From the NCBI GenBank assembly GCA_030407315.1, contig JALQPE010002607.1, positions 1 through 64,000 of the forward strand: a stretch of 64,000 nt of DNA, read 5' to 3'. The DNA is from Asparagopsis taxiformis. Lineage: Eukaryota > Rhodophyta > Florideophyceae > Bonnemaisoniales > Bonnemaisoniaceae. The stretch's first letter is position 1. Each line of letters opens with the position of its first letter. Position numbers and translations under genes: made by a program. Shown here in pieces: positions 27,505 to 37,727 of this stretch. The notes under the pieces were generated by a model. That model ran no database searches, was not told the DNA's origin, and was given only the letters and a program-made list of their open reading frames with translations.

Positions 27505-30500
27505 ATGAGAAACTTGCACGTTCACACACTCCCTTCCAACCATTCAAACCATCCAATGCCTCTCCCTCCTACCACAACCCACCCATCTCCCCGTTCTCCA
27601 GCCCCACCAAACCTGCCCCCTACCCCCTTAACAAATCCCACTCCACATCCACATCTTCCTCAACTACTACCCCATGATACCCCCTCCACCCTTCGTCAAA
27701 TCCTCCTCCTTCCCTCCATCTCCCCCACTCCTCCTGGGATATTCACCCAAGCAACCATCCATTCTCTCTCTCCACTCCCATACCACTCCAATCCCAATAT
27801 TCCACCACATCCTCCTCCCTCACTCCACCGCCCCCCTCTACCGTCTCCCTCCATTCCAACCGCGTCAACTCCACAAACCCCCACCACACCCCGTGCACCC
27901 CCAATCACACACACCCCTCCCCAACATGTCCCCAACCCTCGCGTCTTCGACGTCCCCCCCAATCTCCGCCAAATTCTAGACCTTTCACCAGCCTCAAATT
28001 CCCCAGAGAACATCGTCAAACAAGCACTTCTATCTCATCAGCCCAACAAAAATGCCATCGCACTAGTCGGCATGGGTGGTGCAGGGAAGACTACCATCCT
28101 CCGCGCCCTCGGCAGGGACAAGGACATCATCTCCAAGTTCTACGATGGTATATGGTTCTTCCAGCTCGGTCACGACGTCAAGCTCCCCTCCTTCATACGC
28201 CAAATGCAGACCCTTGTCAAATATGCTTTCCCAGATTTCCTCGACGATTTTAAAGAATTGGCCGCAGTCGACGATACACACCGCACCATGATCAACCAGC
28301 TCATGGACCGCTTGGCCACCAAGCGTTTCCTTCTTCTCTTCGACGACGTCTGGGATCTCAATGAAACTGTGTTCAAATTGGTGTGCGCGATCTGCACAGC
28401 GGTGCAAGGGAATGACAGTGCTTCACTGAAAATCCTGACATCCACGAGGAATGGGGATATTGCCGATGTTCCAACGCATGAGATTTGCATCCCTGTGAAC
28501 CCTGAAGACTGCGATGCCGGTAGAAGCCTTGCGATATTTTGTTGCTACGCCTCCATCGATGCTTCCAAGCTCTCTTTGCTTTCGCCGCGAAATCGGGACG
28601 CTCTCGACCGCATCATTGAAACATGCGGAGGACTGCCGTTGGCACTGAGCGTTGCGGGGTCTGCAGCGAGGCAGGTGATGGATCCGTCGAGGGACCCTTA
28701 CAACCAGAATGGATTTGTTCAGTACTGGGAGAGTTTGGAGGCGCACGTTACGCAGCTCTCAGATCCGGAACGTGGGGATAGGCACGGGGGCTTGTTCCTG
28801 GCGCTGCAGTCAAGTCTGAACTCTCTAGAGAAGAAATGGAATCTGGAGCGGATCACAGTCGGAGAGATGTTCCAGTCATTTTGCATACTGCAGAAACAGA
28901 TGTGTCTTCCTGTGAGCGCAATTGAAAAGCTGTGGGGTGTGACACGTGAAATAGTTCTGAAGATTGTCAAGATATTGGCACGCAACAGTATAGTATCACT
29001 GGTGCGAGAAAATGACGCAATTATTGGAATCTGGATGCACGATCTTGTGCACGACTTGAGTGTTAGCCAGGCCGAAGAAAACGGTGGGGTAAGACTCTGG
29101 CATGCACGCCTTGTTGATGTGTACCAATTGTCAATAGATCCGAATGAAAGCGATGAAGCCAATGGTTCTAATAATTTGGGCAGCACTAGGGGAAGCGATT
29201 GGTGGAATCTAGACAAAACTGACAAGTATATGAATGACAATATCGTGTGGCACCTTCTTGGTGCTGAGCGCGTATCCGAAGCAATTAGGTTGGTTACAGA
29301 CTATCGTTGGATGGAGCAAATGAATGAGGACGAGGAGCGACCACCGTTCCAGAAAACTATTGCTGAATTGCTGCTGGTGCGGGCATATGTGCAAAATCAT
29401 GAGAAGACGGAAACAGGCAGAAGAATGTCGCGCGATATCGACATTATCGTGAAAGCAATGGAGCTTTGTGTCGTGCCGTATTGTTTGAAGAACCGTAAGG
29501 AGAGTACGTTCCAGTTATACGGTCGACTTTGTGGAGTGCGGTCTGATGCAGGGTTAGCAAAGCGAGTAGTGTGGAGTATTGAAGAGTATGGGCAGCGTCC
29601 CTGGGCTCGTGCAGGTTACAGCGTATTGACAAGCGGGCATAGCCTCCTGAGGCGTGTGGTGGAGCTCAAGGGTAGTGTATGGTGCATTTGGAGTGAAGGA
29701 TTAGAAGACGAAATCGTCGCAGGAGGAGATAGGGGGCAATTGTGGGTAATGGACTATCGCAATGGTTCGTTAAAGAGGACACTAATTGGTCATCAGGAGG
29801 ATTTTGGGATAGTCGATGTGTTTGTAGACCATTTAGCATTGATCTATTCCTGTAATGAACATGGACATGTGATAATCTGGAAGGAGTATAAGCCATGGCG
29901 GACTTTGCAAGCTCAAGAAATGGAAGAAAAGGAGTTCATCACATGCATGCAAGTGTTGGCAACTCGACAGAATGTAGTTTTTGGCACGAACAAAGGACGG
30001 TTGCTGGTGCTAGACATCTTGAGTGGGCGCACCTTGAAGAAAGTTAATGCGCATAATGGGCCAGCTCCTTCGGTCAATACTATCACAGTTGGGCGAAAAG
30101 AGAATGTACTCGTGTCTGCATCGCGGGATACAAAGATCCGGGTCTGGAACGCTCGAAATTTCAAAGAATATGATTGTATGTTGTCAGACCACTATGGGGT
30201 TCACAGTGCAGCGTTGAGTGGTGATGGAAAGCTGCTAGCATCAGGATCGAATGACGGTACTATGCGTTTATGGGACTTACAGAGCTCCCGGGAAGTGTGG
30301 AAGTCCCGAGAAGAGCACCGAAATGTTTCAATATTCGTAGCATTCAGCAAAGACGGGGATTTGATGTATTCTGCGGATACCACTGGTACCATTTGTGTGT
30401 GGAAGGTGACGGATGGAGGTAATGCTGTCTCGATGACACATACACTGGGCCATGGTGGGATGGGGTTTGTCGAATCAATTTGGATTGGCGACGACTCGGA

Positions 30501-32241
30501 GTTGTATGTTCTCTGCGGGAATCGAACACACCATGTTTATGTATGGGACAGCAGAGAGATTGAACATGATGGCAGGGATGAGGATGACGTCTTTCTACCA
30601 GACTCTCAGCAACTCGGAGTTTCACCTGACGACGGTGAGAATTATACACAATATCTCTATGTGTGGGATGCTAGAGAAACTGGACTTCGGTGCCAAAAAC
30701 GTGACGTATTTCTCCCCCATGTGCAACGATTCGGAATTTCACAAGATGAGGCGACGATTGCTACATATAGTCCAAGTTTGCGTCGTATCGAGATACGGAA
30801 CATGTCCGAAGTGTCACAGTACACGGATCGAGTCATTTCAAGTTACGAGCATCCGTGTGAACACAGCCTACTGAAAGAACTTGCAGTAACCAACGACCAG
30901 CACACAGTCGCCTATTCGATTAACGGAATATTTGATTTGATCGTGGTGAACGTACGTATCGGGGCTGTGCTGCACAATATATCAACTTTACACCGGTGGA
31001 GTTTGTGTTTTCCAGGAGAGCCGCGAGGTAATCCAACACACGATTTGAATTCAGAAAATTCGGAAGTTCCTGAGGCTCAACTTCGTGTTCCAAAGCTTAC
31101 TTTACCACCTTCTTCACATTTGAAACTCCGAACTCTACAAAAGCTCAATTTCAATCCTGATGGATGCGTTCTTACTGCTGTGGCTGTTGAAAAGCATTTT
31201 GTGGCAATGCCCACCGCAAAATCATTCGCTTGGGACGTTCATACGGGAGAACCGGTAGACGGACAATTCCTCGCATCTGACGGTGAGCAGCGTAATCGAG
31301 CTGCAGTCCCGCATCTATTCTGCGAGAAGTTGGAAGAGTTTTGGGGATGTAATGTGTCAAGGAGTGTGACCTATAGTCATTGCGGCAGGTCTTCCATTAT
31401 AGGAACTGTTGAGCACGATCTTAAGTGTGCCCATTATTGTCTCCACTCATCCCGTTTGTGGGTTACCAGAGAATCAGGTGGTCTCGAATACATCGATCTC
31501 ATATCCGAAAATACCCCACCAAACCACCGCCATGAACCCCCATTACCATCTCTCTCACAACATCATCCCCCTCCATCACAAAACACCACAGATCACACTA
31601 CCACAGCTCCAATCCCCAATCATACCGCCGAAGAACAAGTTTACGACGTCTTCATCAGTCATGCCGGTACAGATAAGTTCACCATCGCAGAGCCCCTCTA
31701 CCATCTACTCGTCGCTCTAGGCTTCAAAGTGTTCCTCGACAAGGCTGAACTCAGACCAGGACAGAACGCGTCACAGAAAATGATCAACGCAATGAAAACT
31801 GCAAAGATCGCTGTCGTGATACTGTCGCCTGAGTTTGCAGCGCGCATGTGGACACTGAAAGAGTTGATGTGTTTCCTGGAGCGATTCAGGGAGAAGGGTG
31901 AGCGGGGAGTGATCATCATCCCTGTGTTCTATCGGTTGACGCTGGAGGACTGCAGGGATGAGAGAACGCTGTTTGGGGTGAGAGGGGAGGATGGTAGGGA
32001 TGTGTTTGCCACGGAAGGATTTCTGGAGTGGATGGCGCAGCAGGATGAGTTGAGGATGAAGAATGTTTTGGAGGGTTTCCAATCGCTTAGGAGAGTGACA
32101 GGGATTGAGAACAAGAGGGGAGTGACGAATAGGATGAGTGTTGAAGAGGGTGAGAAGCGGGAGGAATTTGTTAGGGAGATTGCGAGTGCCATTGTAGAAG
32201 CAAAGGAACGGCTGGACAGCGGTAAAGCAGCAGGTCCTTGA
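27505..32241 (+). CDS. NB-ARC - WD40 - TIR protein 1 (STAND immune-receptor-like)
   Basis: 1578-codon intronless ORF. Residues 1-165 are Pro/His/Thr-rich low complexity and absent from the two paralogues, so the true start may be downstream. NB-ARC: P-loop GMGGAGKTT at 189-197, kinase-2 LLLFDDVWDL (Asp280/281), LTSTRN, CGGLPLALSVAG (about 375-386) and an MHD motif at 511-513 (MHDLVHDLS). A helical region follows (DNIVWHLLGAERVSEAIRLV). Residues about 725-1130 are WD40-like, e.g. VSASRDTKIRVWNAR, LASGSNDGTMRLWDLQ, DTTGTICVWKV. After a Pro/His/Thr linker, the TIR domain starts at YDVFISHAGTD (Tyr1380), with BB-loop DKAELRPGQNASQK and putative NADase Glu1453 in MWTLKELMCF. A plausible reading is an APAF1-like nucleotide-switched oligomer that activates TIR enzymes. 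C-terminal TIR is unusual. Tandem with two paralogues downstream. Confidence 0.9.
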   Translation: MRNLHVHTLPSNHSNHPMPLPPTTTHPSPRSPAPPNLPPTPLTNPTPHPHLPQLLPHDTPSTLRQILLLPSISPTPPGIFTQATIHSLSPLPYHSNPNIPPHPPPSLHRPPLPSPSIPTASTPQTPTTPRAPPITHTPPQHVPNPRVFDVPPNLRQILDLSPASNSPENIVKQALLSHQPNKNAIALVGMGGAGKTTILRALGRDKDIISKFYDGIWFFQLGHDVKLPSFIRQMQTLVKYAFPDFLDDFKELAAVDDTHRTMINQLMDRLATKRFLLLFDDVWDLNETVFKLVCAICTAVQGNDSASLKILTSTRNGDIADVPTHEICIPVNPEDCDAGRSLAIFCCYASIDASKLSLLSPRNRDALDRIIETCGGLPLALSVAGSAARQVMDPSRDPYNQNGFVQYWESLEAHVTQLSDPERGDRHGGLFLALQSSLNSLEKKWNLERITVGEMFQSFCILQKQMCLPVSAIEKLWGVTREIVLKIVKILARNSIVSLVRENDAIIGIWMHDLVHDLSVSQAEENGGVRLWHARLVDVYQLSIDPNESDEANGSNNLGSTRGSDWWNLDKTDKYMNDNIVWHLLGAERVSEAIRLVTDYRWMEQMNEDEERPPFQKTIAELLLVRAYVQNHEKTETGRRMSRDIDIIVKAMELCVVPYCLKNRKESTFQLYGRLCGVRSDAGLAKRVVWSIEEYGQRPWARAGYSVLTSGHSLLRRVVELKGSVWCIWSEGLEDEIVAGGDRGQLWVMDYRNGSLKRTLIGHQEDFGIVDVFVDHLALIYSCNEHGHVIIWKEYKPWRTLQAQEMEEKEFITCMQVLATRQNVVFGTNKGRLLVLDILSGRTLKKVNAHNGPAPSVNTITVGRKENVLVSASRDTKIRVWNARNFKEYDCMLSDHYGVHSAALSGDGKLLASGSNDGTMRLWDLQSSREVWKSREEHRNVSIFVAFSKDGDLMYSADTTGTICVWKVTDGGNAVSMTHTLGHGGMGFVESIWIGDDSELYVLCGNRTHHVYVWDSREIEHDGRDEDDVFLPDSQQLGVSPDDGENYTQYLYVWDARETGLRCQKRDVFLPHVQRFGISQDEATIATYSPSLRRIEIRNMSEVSQYTDRVISSYEHPCEHSLLKELAVTNDQHTVAYSINGIFDLIVVNVRIGAVLHNISTLHRWSLCFPGEPRGNPTHDLNSENSEVPEAQLRVPKLTLPPSSHLKLRTLQKLNFNPDGCVLTAVAVEKHFVAMPTAKSFAWDVHTGEPVDGQFLASDGEQRNRAAVPHLFCEKLEEFWGCNVSRSVTYSHCGRSSIIGTVEHDLKCAHYCLHSSRLWVTRESGGLEYIDLISENTPPNHRHEPPLPSLSQHHPPPSQNTTDHTTTAPIPNHTAEEQVYDVFISHAGTDKFTIAEPLYHLLVALGFKVFLDKAELRPGQNASQKMINAMKTAKIAVVILSPEFAARMWTLKELMCFLERFREKGERGVIIIPVFYRLTLEDCRDERTLFGVRGEDGRDVFATEGFLEWMAQQDELRMKNVLEGFQSLRRVTGIENKRGVTNRMSVEEGEKREEFVREIASAIVEAKERLDSGKAAGP
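31426..32218 (+). repeat. TIR cassette copy 1
   Basis: The 3' part of gene 1, from about GTGCCCATTATTGTCTCC to near the stop, is almost identical to 36101-36893, while sequence just upstream is diverged. From 31549 on it is also nearly identical to 41231-41924. Confidence 0.9.
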
Positions 32242-32579
32242 GCCACGTTGAGCGCAACTGGTCTGAACAGCGATGTAGACAGCTAAGATCCGCCGTACAA
32301 ATAATTACATTCCACAAATTTTTCTAACAGCAAAGGCCGTTTTATGGTGGGTTCAAGGCTTTACGCACTAGACCGCGCAACTGGGCGTTGACATCACTTG
32401 GGATGAAGTCCTTCAACAACTAAAATCCAACATACCACGTAGGCGTTTACACGGCTCATGGTCATGTTCCCAACAATCCATCAAAATTGAAAGATTCCCT
32501 GTCTCCATATTAACAACGCGTTTCAAAATTACCTATCATTCCTTGGGTCAATCCTCTCCGTCCTAGAACACACCCAAAA
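32242..32579. other. Intergenic spacer between NB-ARC genes 1 and 2
   Basis: Holds the 3' flank of gene 1 and promoter of gene 2. I see no strong TATA box, RNA or repeat. Confidence 0.4.
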
Positions 32580-35500
32580 ATGAGCAGCGAATCTCCTGCG
32601 CCAGATAAGTCCCACCGACAAGCTCCTCCCCTGAACTCCTCAACAACGTCAAACACAGCTTCTCATGATATCACACTGAAACCTTCATCTCCGTCTGCAT
32701 CGCAACCACCACTTATCCCAAAGCCCCCCGTCTTCTACGTCCCCCGAAATACCCGTCAGATCCTCAACTTTTCCTATGACTCCAACACTCCAGAAAGCAA
32801 TGCAAAACGCGCTCTTCTTTCCAATGGTCCACACCAAAATGCGATAGCCCTTGTCGGTATGGGTGGCGCTGGGAAAACCACAATCCTACGAGCCCTCGGC
32901 AGAAATGTAGACATTTGGGCCAAATTCCGAGATGGAGTATGGTTCATTGAACTTGGTCATGACGCTACGATACAGAAGTTTCTGGACCAACTAGAAGAGA
33001 TTGTCGCAGATATTTTCCCAGATTTCCTTAACAACTTCATTCGGCTTGCAGCAAAGGAGAACATGCGTCGCAACATGATCAACAAGTTTATTGACCGCTT
33101 GGCCACAAAGCACTTCCTCATCATCTTTGATGATGTCTGGGACCTCGATTCCAGTGTATACAAACTCGTGGATTCCGTCTGTACAGGTGTTCAAGAGATG
33201 GGTACTGCATGTTGCAAAGTATTGACCTCAACCAGGAATGAAGAGATTGGGCGCGTGCCAACGCATGACGTGTCGATTGCGGTGAGTCCTGAAGGTGCAC
33301 ATGTGGAGACATGTGTTGCGATCTTCTGTTGTTACGCTGATATTGACCGTACCACGCTTTCCTCTCTGTCACCTCGCAATCGCCAGGCGCTGGACAGCAT
33401 AATTGATATGTGTGCTGGACTTCCGCTGGCACTGAGCGTTGCTGGATGTGCAATACAAGATGTATTGGATGGGAGCACAGAAGTGTGCGAACAGAATGCA
33501 ATTATGCAATACTGGGAGAGTTTAAAGATGAGCAAACGGGCACTTTCGGTTGCAGAAAGTGGGGATAGACACGAGGGGCTATACGTGGCGTTGGAATCGA
33601 GTCTGAAGATGCTGGAGAAGAAAAGGCAACAGCAAGAGATCAAAGTAAAACATGCCCCGCAACATGGTCGGATCGCAGTGAGGGAGATGTTTCGGTCGTT
33701 TTGTATACTACAGAAACAGATGTGCCTTCCTCTAGATGTGATTGGAAAGCTGTGGGGAGCGACCGATGCAGCCGTCTTAGATGAAGTGAGAATGTTGTCT
33801 CGGTACAGCATAGTTTCATTGGTCCGTGACGAAGGAAGGGCGGTTATAGGAGTGCGTGTCCATGATCTTGTGCACGACTTGAGCTCGGAAATGGCGGACA
33901 TGGAAGAGGGAGTTCAATCATGGCATGCGAGGCTTGTTGATGCGTACCGGTTGTTGGCGAATACTAAGCCAGAATCTAATTCTGGGCTTAGTAGTGATTC
34001 CCACAAATCAAGTTGGACTGGAGAATATAACTGGTGGGATCTAGACAAGCGTGAAAATTATATGAATGAAAACCTAGTACGGCATCTGCTTGGTGCTGGG
34101 CATATATCCGAAGTACTGAACCTACTCACCGATTATAGGTGGATTGAGAAATCAAACGATGACAAAGAACGACCGCCGTTCCAGAAAACTATTGCTGAAT
34201 TTCTGCTGGTGCGGACATATCTACAGAATCATGAGAAGACGGAAACAGGCAGAAGAATATCGCGCGATATCGACATTATCGTGAAGACAATGGAACTTTG
34301 TATGGTACCACACTGTATGAAGAACCGCAAGGAGAGTACGTTCCAGTTATACGGTCGACTTTGCGGAGTAGAATCTGATGGAGGATTAGTAGAACGGATA
34401 GTTTGGAGCATTGAAGAGTATGGGCGGCGTCCCTGGGCTCGGGCGGGGCGCGGTGTATTGACGAGTGGAGGGAGCTTGCTGAAACGTGTGCTAGAGCTGG
34501 ACGATGATGCAATGTGCATATCGATGGGGAGAGGAGATGATCTAGTCGTTGGAGGGTTGGTTGGAGAGCTATCGGTATTAAATAGTCGCGATGGTTCGGT
34601 GAAGAGATCCCTCGTCGGTCACGGAGAAGACTATAGGATAGTCGATGTGTACGTTGACCAGTCCTCTGGGTTAATCTATTCCTGCAGTGAACAGGGGCAT
34701 GTAATAATTTGGAAGGAGTACAAGCTAGTGCGGTCTATCCATGCTCAAGGGCTGAAAGAAAGGGAGTGGATCGCATGCATGAAAGTGATGCCATCTCTGG
34801 ATATTCTAGTTCTCGGCACTGGTAACGGGCGACTATTAGTGGTAGACACTAAGAACGGAAACACAATCCGAACTTTGGACGCACATGCCAAGACTGTGAC
34901 TTCCCTGGAATTTGGGGACGGTACAGATGTTCTAGTATCTGCATCAAAGGACAAGACGATTCGGCTTTGGAACGTTCGAGACTTTGAGGATAAACAGCCT
35001 GTATTGGAAGGTCACGATTACGGCGTGAATGATGTTAAACTTGGCAGTGACGGAAGACTTCTCGTATCAGGGTCAACTGATCGAAGTGTTCGCATGTGGG
35101 ATACACGAGAGGGCAAGCAAATATGGAAGTCATCTGAAGAGCACCGTGCTAGTGTTGAATGCGTTGCTTTCAATAAGGATGGACAGCTATTATATTCTGG
35201 AGATCGCAACGGGAAGATCTGTGTTTGGCAGGTAAAGAACGGTGGTAGAGATATCTCGTTCCTGCATATCCTGCGCCATGGGACTATGACTTCTGGTTCG
35301 TCGCTTTGGATCGGAAATGATTCAGAGCTGTTCGTGTTGTCCTATCATCATGTTCACATTTGGGACGCAAGAGGGGATACATGCACCCGTCATGAAGTTG
35401 AAGAAGCGCGACCGTTTCTACGAGATGTGCAGGAATTGGCAATTTCGGAGGATGGAAAGACCATGGCAACATGGGGTCCCGGTTCACATTTTATCGAGAT

Positions 35501-36926
35501 ACGCAACGTGTGTGACGTGGCGCAGCGCATAGATCATGTCCTTTTCGGTTTCAAGGTTCCTGACGACCATTACCGCATCAAACTCGCAGTCTCAAACGAC
35601 CAAAAGCTTGTCGCTTATTCTGACTATGGTACATGCAGAGTGTTTGTAGTCGACGCACGCAATGAAGTAGTACTACAGACACTCTCCGTCGTGGATCATT
35701 CTGATTCATTGTTGCCGTCTGAGCGAGCCATTATACCACCTTTTCCCAGTCCCAAAGATTTTGGTGACATGCCATGGGTTCAATACGACTTACGCAATCG
35801 AGGTCTTGAATCATTGCGTTTCAATTCGGATGCGAGTGTTATCTCCGCTTCAGCAGTAGCACTGGCTACTGGCGAAAATTCAACGCGAGTTATCAAGTCA
35901 ATCTCTTGGAAAGTATTCTCAGCAGAACCATCGGATACAGCGCTGCCTAATAACTGGGAGGCATCGAATGACAACAAAGACCAGCCCCCTTCATGCAAAG
36001 AATCATTAGTGGCCGGGAATTCTATCACTTCGAAGAACATCATATATAAGCAGATTGATGGCAAATCTTTCACCATCGCAACTTTAGAGCACGAGGTCGA
36101 ATGTGCCCATTATTGTCTCCACTCATCCCGTTTGTGGGTTACCAGAGAATCAGGTGGTCTCGAATACATCGATCTCATATCCGAAAATACCCCACCAAAC
36201 CACCGCCATGAACCCCCATTACCATCTCTCTCACAACATCATCCCCCTCCATCACAGAACACCACAGATCACACTACCACAGCTCCAATCCCCAATCATA
36301 CCGCCGAAGAACAAGTTTACGACGTCTTCATCAGTCATGCCGGTACAGATAAGTTCACCATCGCAGAGCCCCTCTACCATCTACTCGTCGCTCTAGGCTT
36401 CAAAGTGTTCCTCGACAAGGCTGAACTCAGACCAGGACAGAACGCGTCACAGAAAATGATCAACGCAATGAAAACTGCAAAGATCGCTGTCGTGATACTG
36501 TCGCCTGAGTTTGCAGCGCGCATGTGGACACTGAAAGAGTTGATGTGTTTCCTGGAGCGATTCAGGGAGAAGGGTGAGCGGGGAGTGATCATCATCCCTG
36601 TGTTCTATCGGTTGACGCTGGAGGACTGCAGGGATGAGAGAACGCTGTTTAGGGTGAAGGGGGAGGATGGTAGGGATGTGTTTGCCACGGAAGGATTTAT
36701 GGAGTGGATGTCGCAGCAGGATGAGTTGAGGATGAAGAATGTTTTGGAGGGTTTCCAATCGCTTAGGGGAGTGACAGGGATTGAGAACAAGAGGGGAGTG
36801 ACGAATGGGATGAGTGTTGAAGAGGGTGAGAAGCGGGAGGAATTTGTTAGGGAGATTGCGAGTGCCATTGTAGAAGCAAAAGAACGACTGGAACAGCTTC
36901 TTGTTCCAGTACTGCATGGGCGTTAA
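32580..36926 (+). CDS. NB-ARC - WD40 - TIR protein 2
   Basis: 1448-codon intronless ORF, ATG in the context AAAAATGAGC. A short Ser/Pro-rich leader is followed by the conserved VPRNTRQILNFSYDS segment. The P-loop begins at Gly93 (GMGGAGKTT), then kinase-2 FLIIFDDVWDL, LTSTRN, CAGLPLALSVAG and an MHD variant (RVHDLVHDLS). The helical segment NLVRHLLGAGHISEVLNLL is followed by WD40-like repeats (VSASKDKTIRLWNVR, VSGSTDRSVRMWDTR, DRNGKICVWQV). TIR starts at Tyr1247 with putative catalytic Glu1320. Sensor and NB-ARC portions differ clearly from gene 1, whereas the TIR core is the same protein sequence. The last residues (LEQLLVPVLHGR) differ from gene 1, showing where homogenisation stops. Confidence 0.9.
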   Translation: MSSESPAPDKSHRQAPPLNSSTTSNTASHDITLKPSSPSASQPPLIPKPPVFYVPRNTRQILNFSYDSNTPESNAKRALLSNGPHQNAIALVGMGGAGKTTILRALGRNVDIWAKFRDGVWFIELGHDATIQKFLDQLEEIVADIFPDFLNNFIRLAAKENMRRNMINKFIDRLATKHFLIIFDDVWDLDSSVYKLVDSVCTGVQEMGTACCKVLTSTRNEEIGRVPTHDVSIAVSPEGAHVETCVAIFCCYADIDRTTLSSLSPRNRQALDSIIDMCAGLPLALSVAGCAIQDVLDGSTEVCEQNAIMQYWESLKMSKRALSVAESGDRHEGLYVALESSLKMLEKKRQQQEIKVKHAPQHGRIAVREMFRSFCILQKQMCLPLDVIGKLWGATDAAVLDEVRMLSRYSIVSLVRDEGRAVIGVRVHDLVHDLSSEMADMEEGVQSWHARLVDAYRLLANTKPESNSGLSSDSHKSSWTGEYNWWDLDKRENYMNENLVRHLLGAGHISEVLNLLTDYRWIEKSNDDKERPPFQKTIAEFLLVRTYLQNHEKTETGRRISRDIDIIVKTMELCMVPHCMKNRKESTFQLYGRLCGVESDGGLVERIVWSIEEYGRRPWARAGRGVLTSGGSLLKRVLELDDDAMCISMGRGDDLVVGGLVGELSVLNSRDGSVKRSLVGHGEDYRIVDVYVDQSSGLIYSCSEQGHVIIWKEYKLVRSIHAQGLKEREWIACMKVMPSLDILVLGTGNGRLLVVDTKNGNTIRTLDAHAKTVTSLEFGDGTDVLVSASKDKTIRLWNVRDFEDKQPVLEGHDYGVNDVKLGSDGRLLVSGSTDRSVRMWDTREGKQIWKSSEEHRASVECVAFNKDGQLLYSGDRNGKICVWQVKNGGRDISFLHILRHGTMTSGSSLWIGNDSELFVLSYHHVHIWDARGDTCTRHEVEEARPFLRDVQELAISEDGKTMATWGPGSHFIEIRNVCDVAQRIDHVLFGFKVPDDHYRIKLAVSNDQKLVAYSDYGTCRVFVVDARNEVVLQTLSVVDHSDSLLPSERAIIPPFPSPKDFGDMPWVQYDLRNRGLESLRFNSDASVISASAVALATGENSTRVIKSISWKVFSAEPSDTALPNNWEASNDNKDQPPSCKESLVAGNSITSKNIIYKQIDGKSFTIATLEHEVECAHYCLHSSRLWVTRESGGLEYIDLISENTPPNHRHEPPLPSLSQHHPPPSQNTTDHTTTAPIPNHTAEEQVYDVFISHAGTDKFTIAEPLYHLLVALGFKVFLDKAELRPGQNASQKMINAMKTAKIAVVILSPEFAARMWTLKELMCFLERFREKGERGVIIIPVFYRLTLEDCRDERTLFRVKGEDGRDVFATEGFMEWMSQQDELRMKNVLEGFQSLRGVTGIENKRGVTNGMSVEEGEKREEFVREIASAIVEAKERLEQLLVPVLHGR
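36101..36893 (+). repeat. TIR cassette copy 2
   Basis: Near-identical to 31426-32218 with only a few base changes; the boundary at the 5' side is abrupt (TGTGCCCATTATTGTC). Confidence 0.9.
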
Positions 36927-37727
36927 AGTTGTGCTCTGCTGCTCATTTCGGAAATGTTATATAGTACGTCGAGTAAAAGTTTGTACCGCAGACTGAGACG
37001 TTCACAAAATTGGACGTCGTGGACCATCACCAGGGGCGACGGCTTGGTGGGGAAGCTGTCTCTTAGCTTGTGTTCTGGAAATGGTGATCTAGCAGATGGC
37101 AAGACTGTAGTCAGGGGGAGACGTCAACTGGGAGCTTAATAACTTTGCCACTTCTCAATTCTATTGCACTCGACTCCACTCTGCGCTGATCCGCTCCATC
37201 GTCACCGGGCATCTGTCACCCACTACGCGTCTGCTGTTACATTAGTGTTGGGATATCCACATAACCCGGTGACATGCCATCTCTAGTGTCTGCGTAGGCA
37301 CAACATTCGTTCTAGTCTAACAATTTGTCCACCACCGCCACGGTACAAAGCTCGGTTAGACCGAGCTCAGCACGAGCGAATTATTAAATTTTGGATTTGT
37401 GGATTAGTACAGGCGTCATTCGCATCATCGCCGAACGCCACTGCTGTAAAATCGAGCTAGAAGATGTGACAGGGCATATCCTGTTCCGACGAAAGCAAAG
37501 CATTTCTGGAGGCTTCCGTCTCGAAGACTGCGAAACACTCAAAACCGGAAACCAAAGTGATCATGTTCGGAATATGGTTAACGTTGTCGTTCAACACATT
37601 CGTATTCACAATCTGCTATGAAAAACAGATTTTTTGAAGAGAATAAGCCCCAAGTCAGCCGCGCTTCCACCGCGCTTCCGCCGCGCTTTCGCCTCCGGAA
37701 GCACTTTCCTCCTCCGATATACACGAG
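36927..37727. other. Intergenic spacer between NB-ARC genes 2 and 3
   Basis: About 0.8 kb without a supported gene. A short tandem of CGCGCTTCCACCGCGCTTCC-like units lies at 37658-37692, close to the ATG of gene 3. Confidence 0.45.

Noticed and set aside
31698..31919. 73-codon minus-strand ORF conserved in all three receptors
   Set aside because: It is only the antisense of the identical TIR cassette, so its conservation follows from that.
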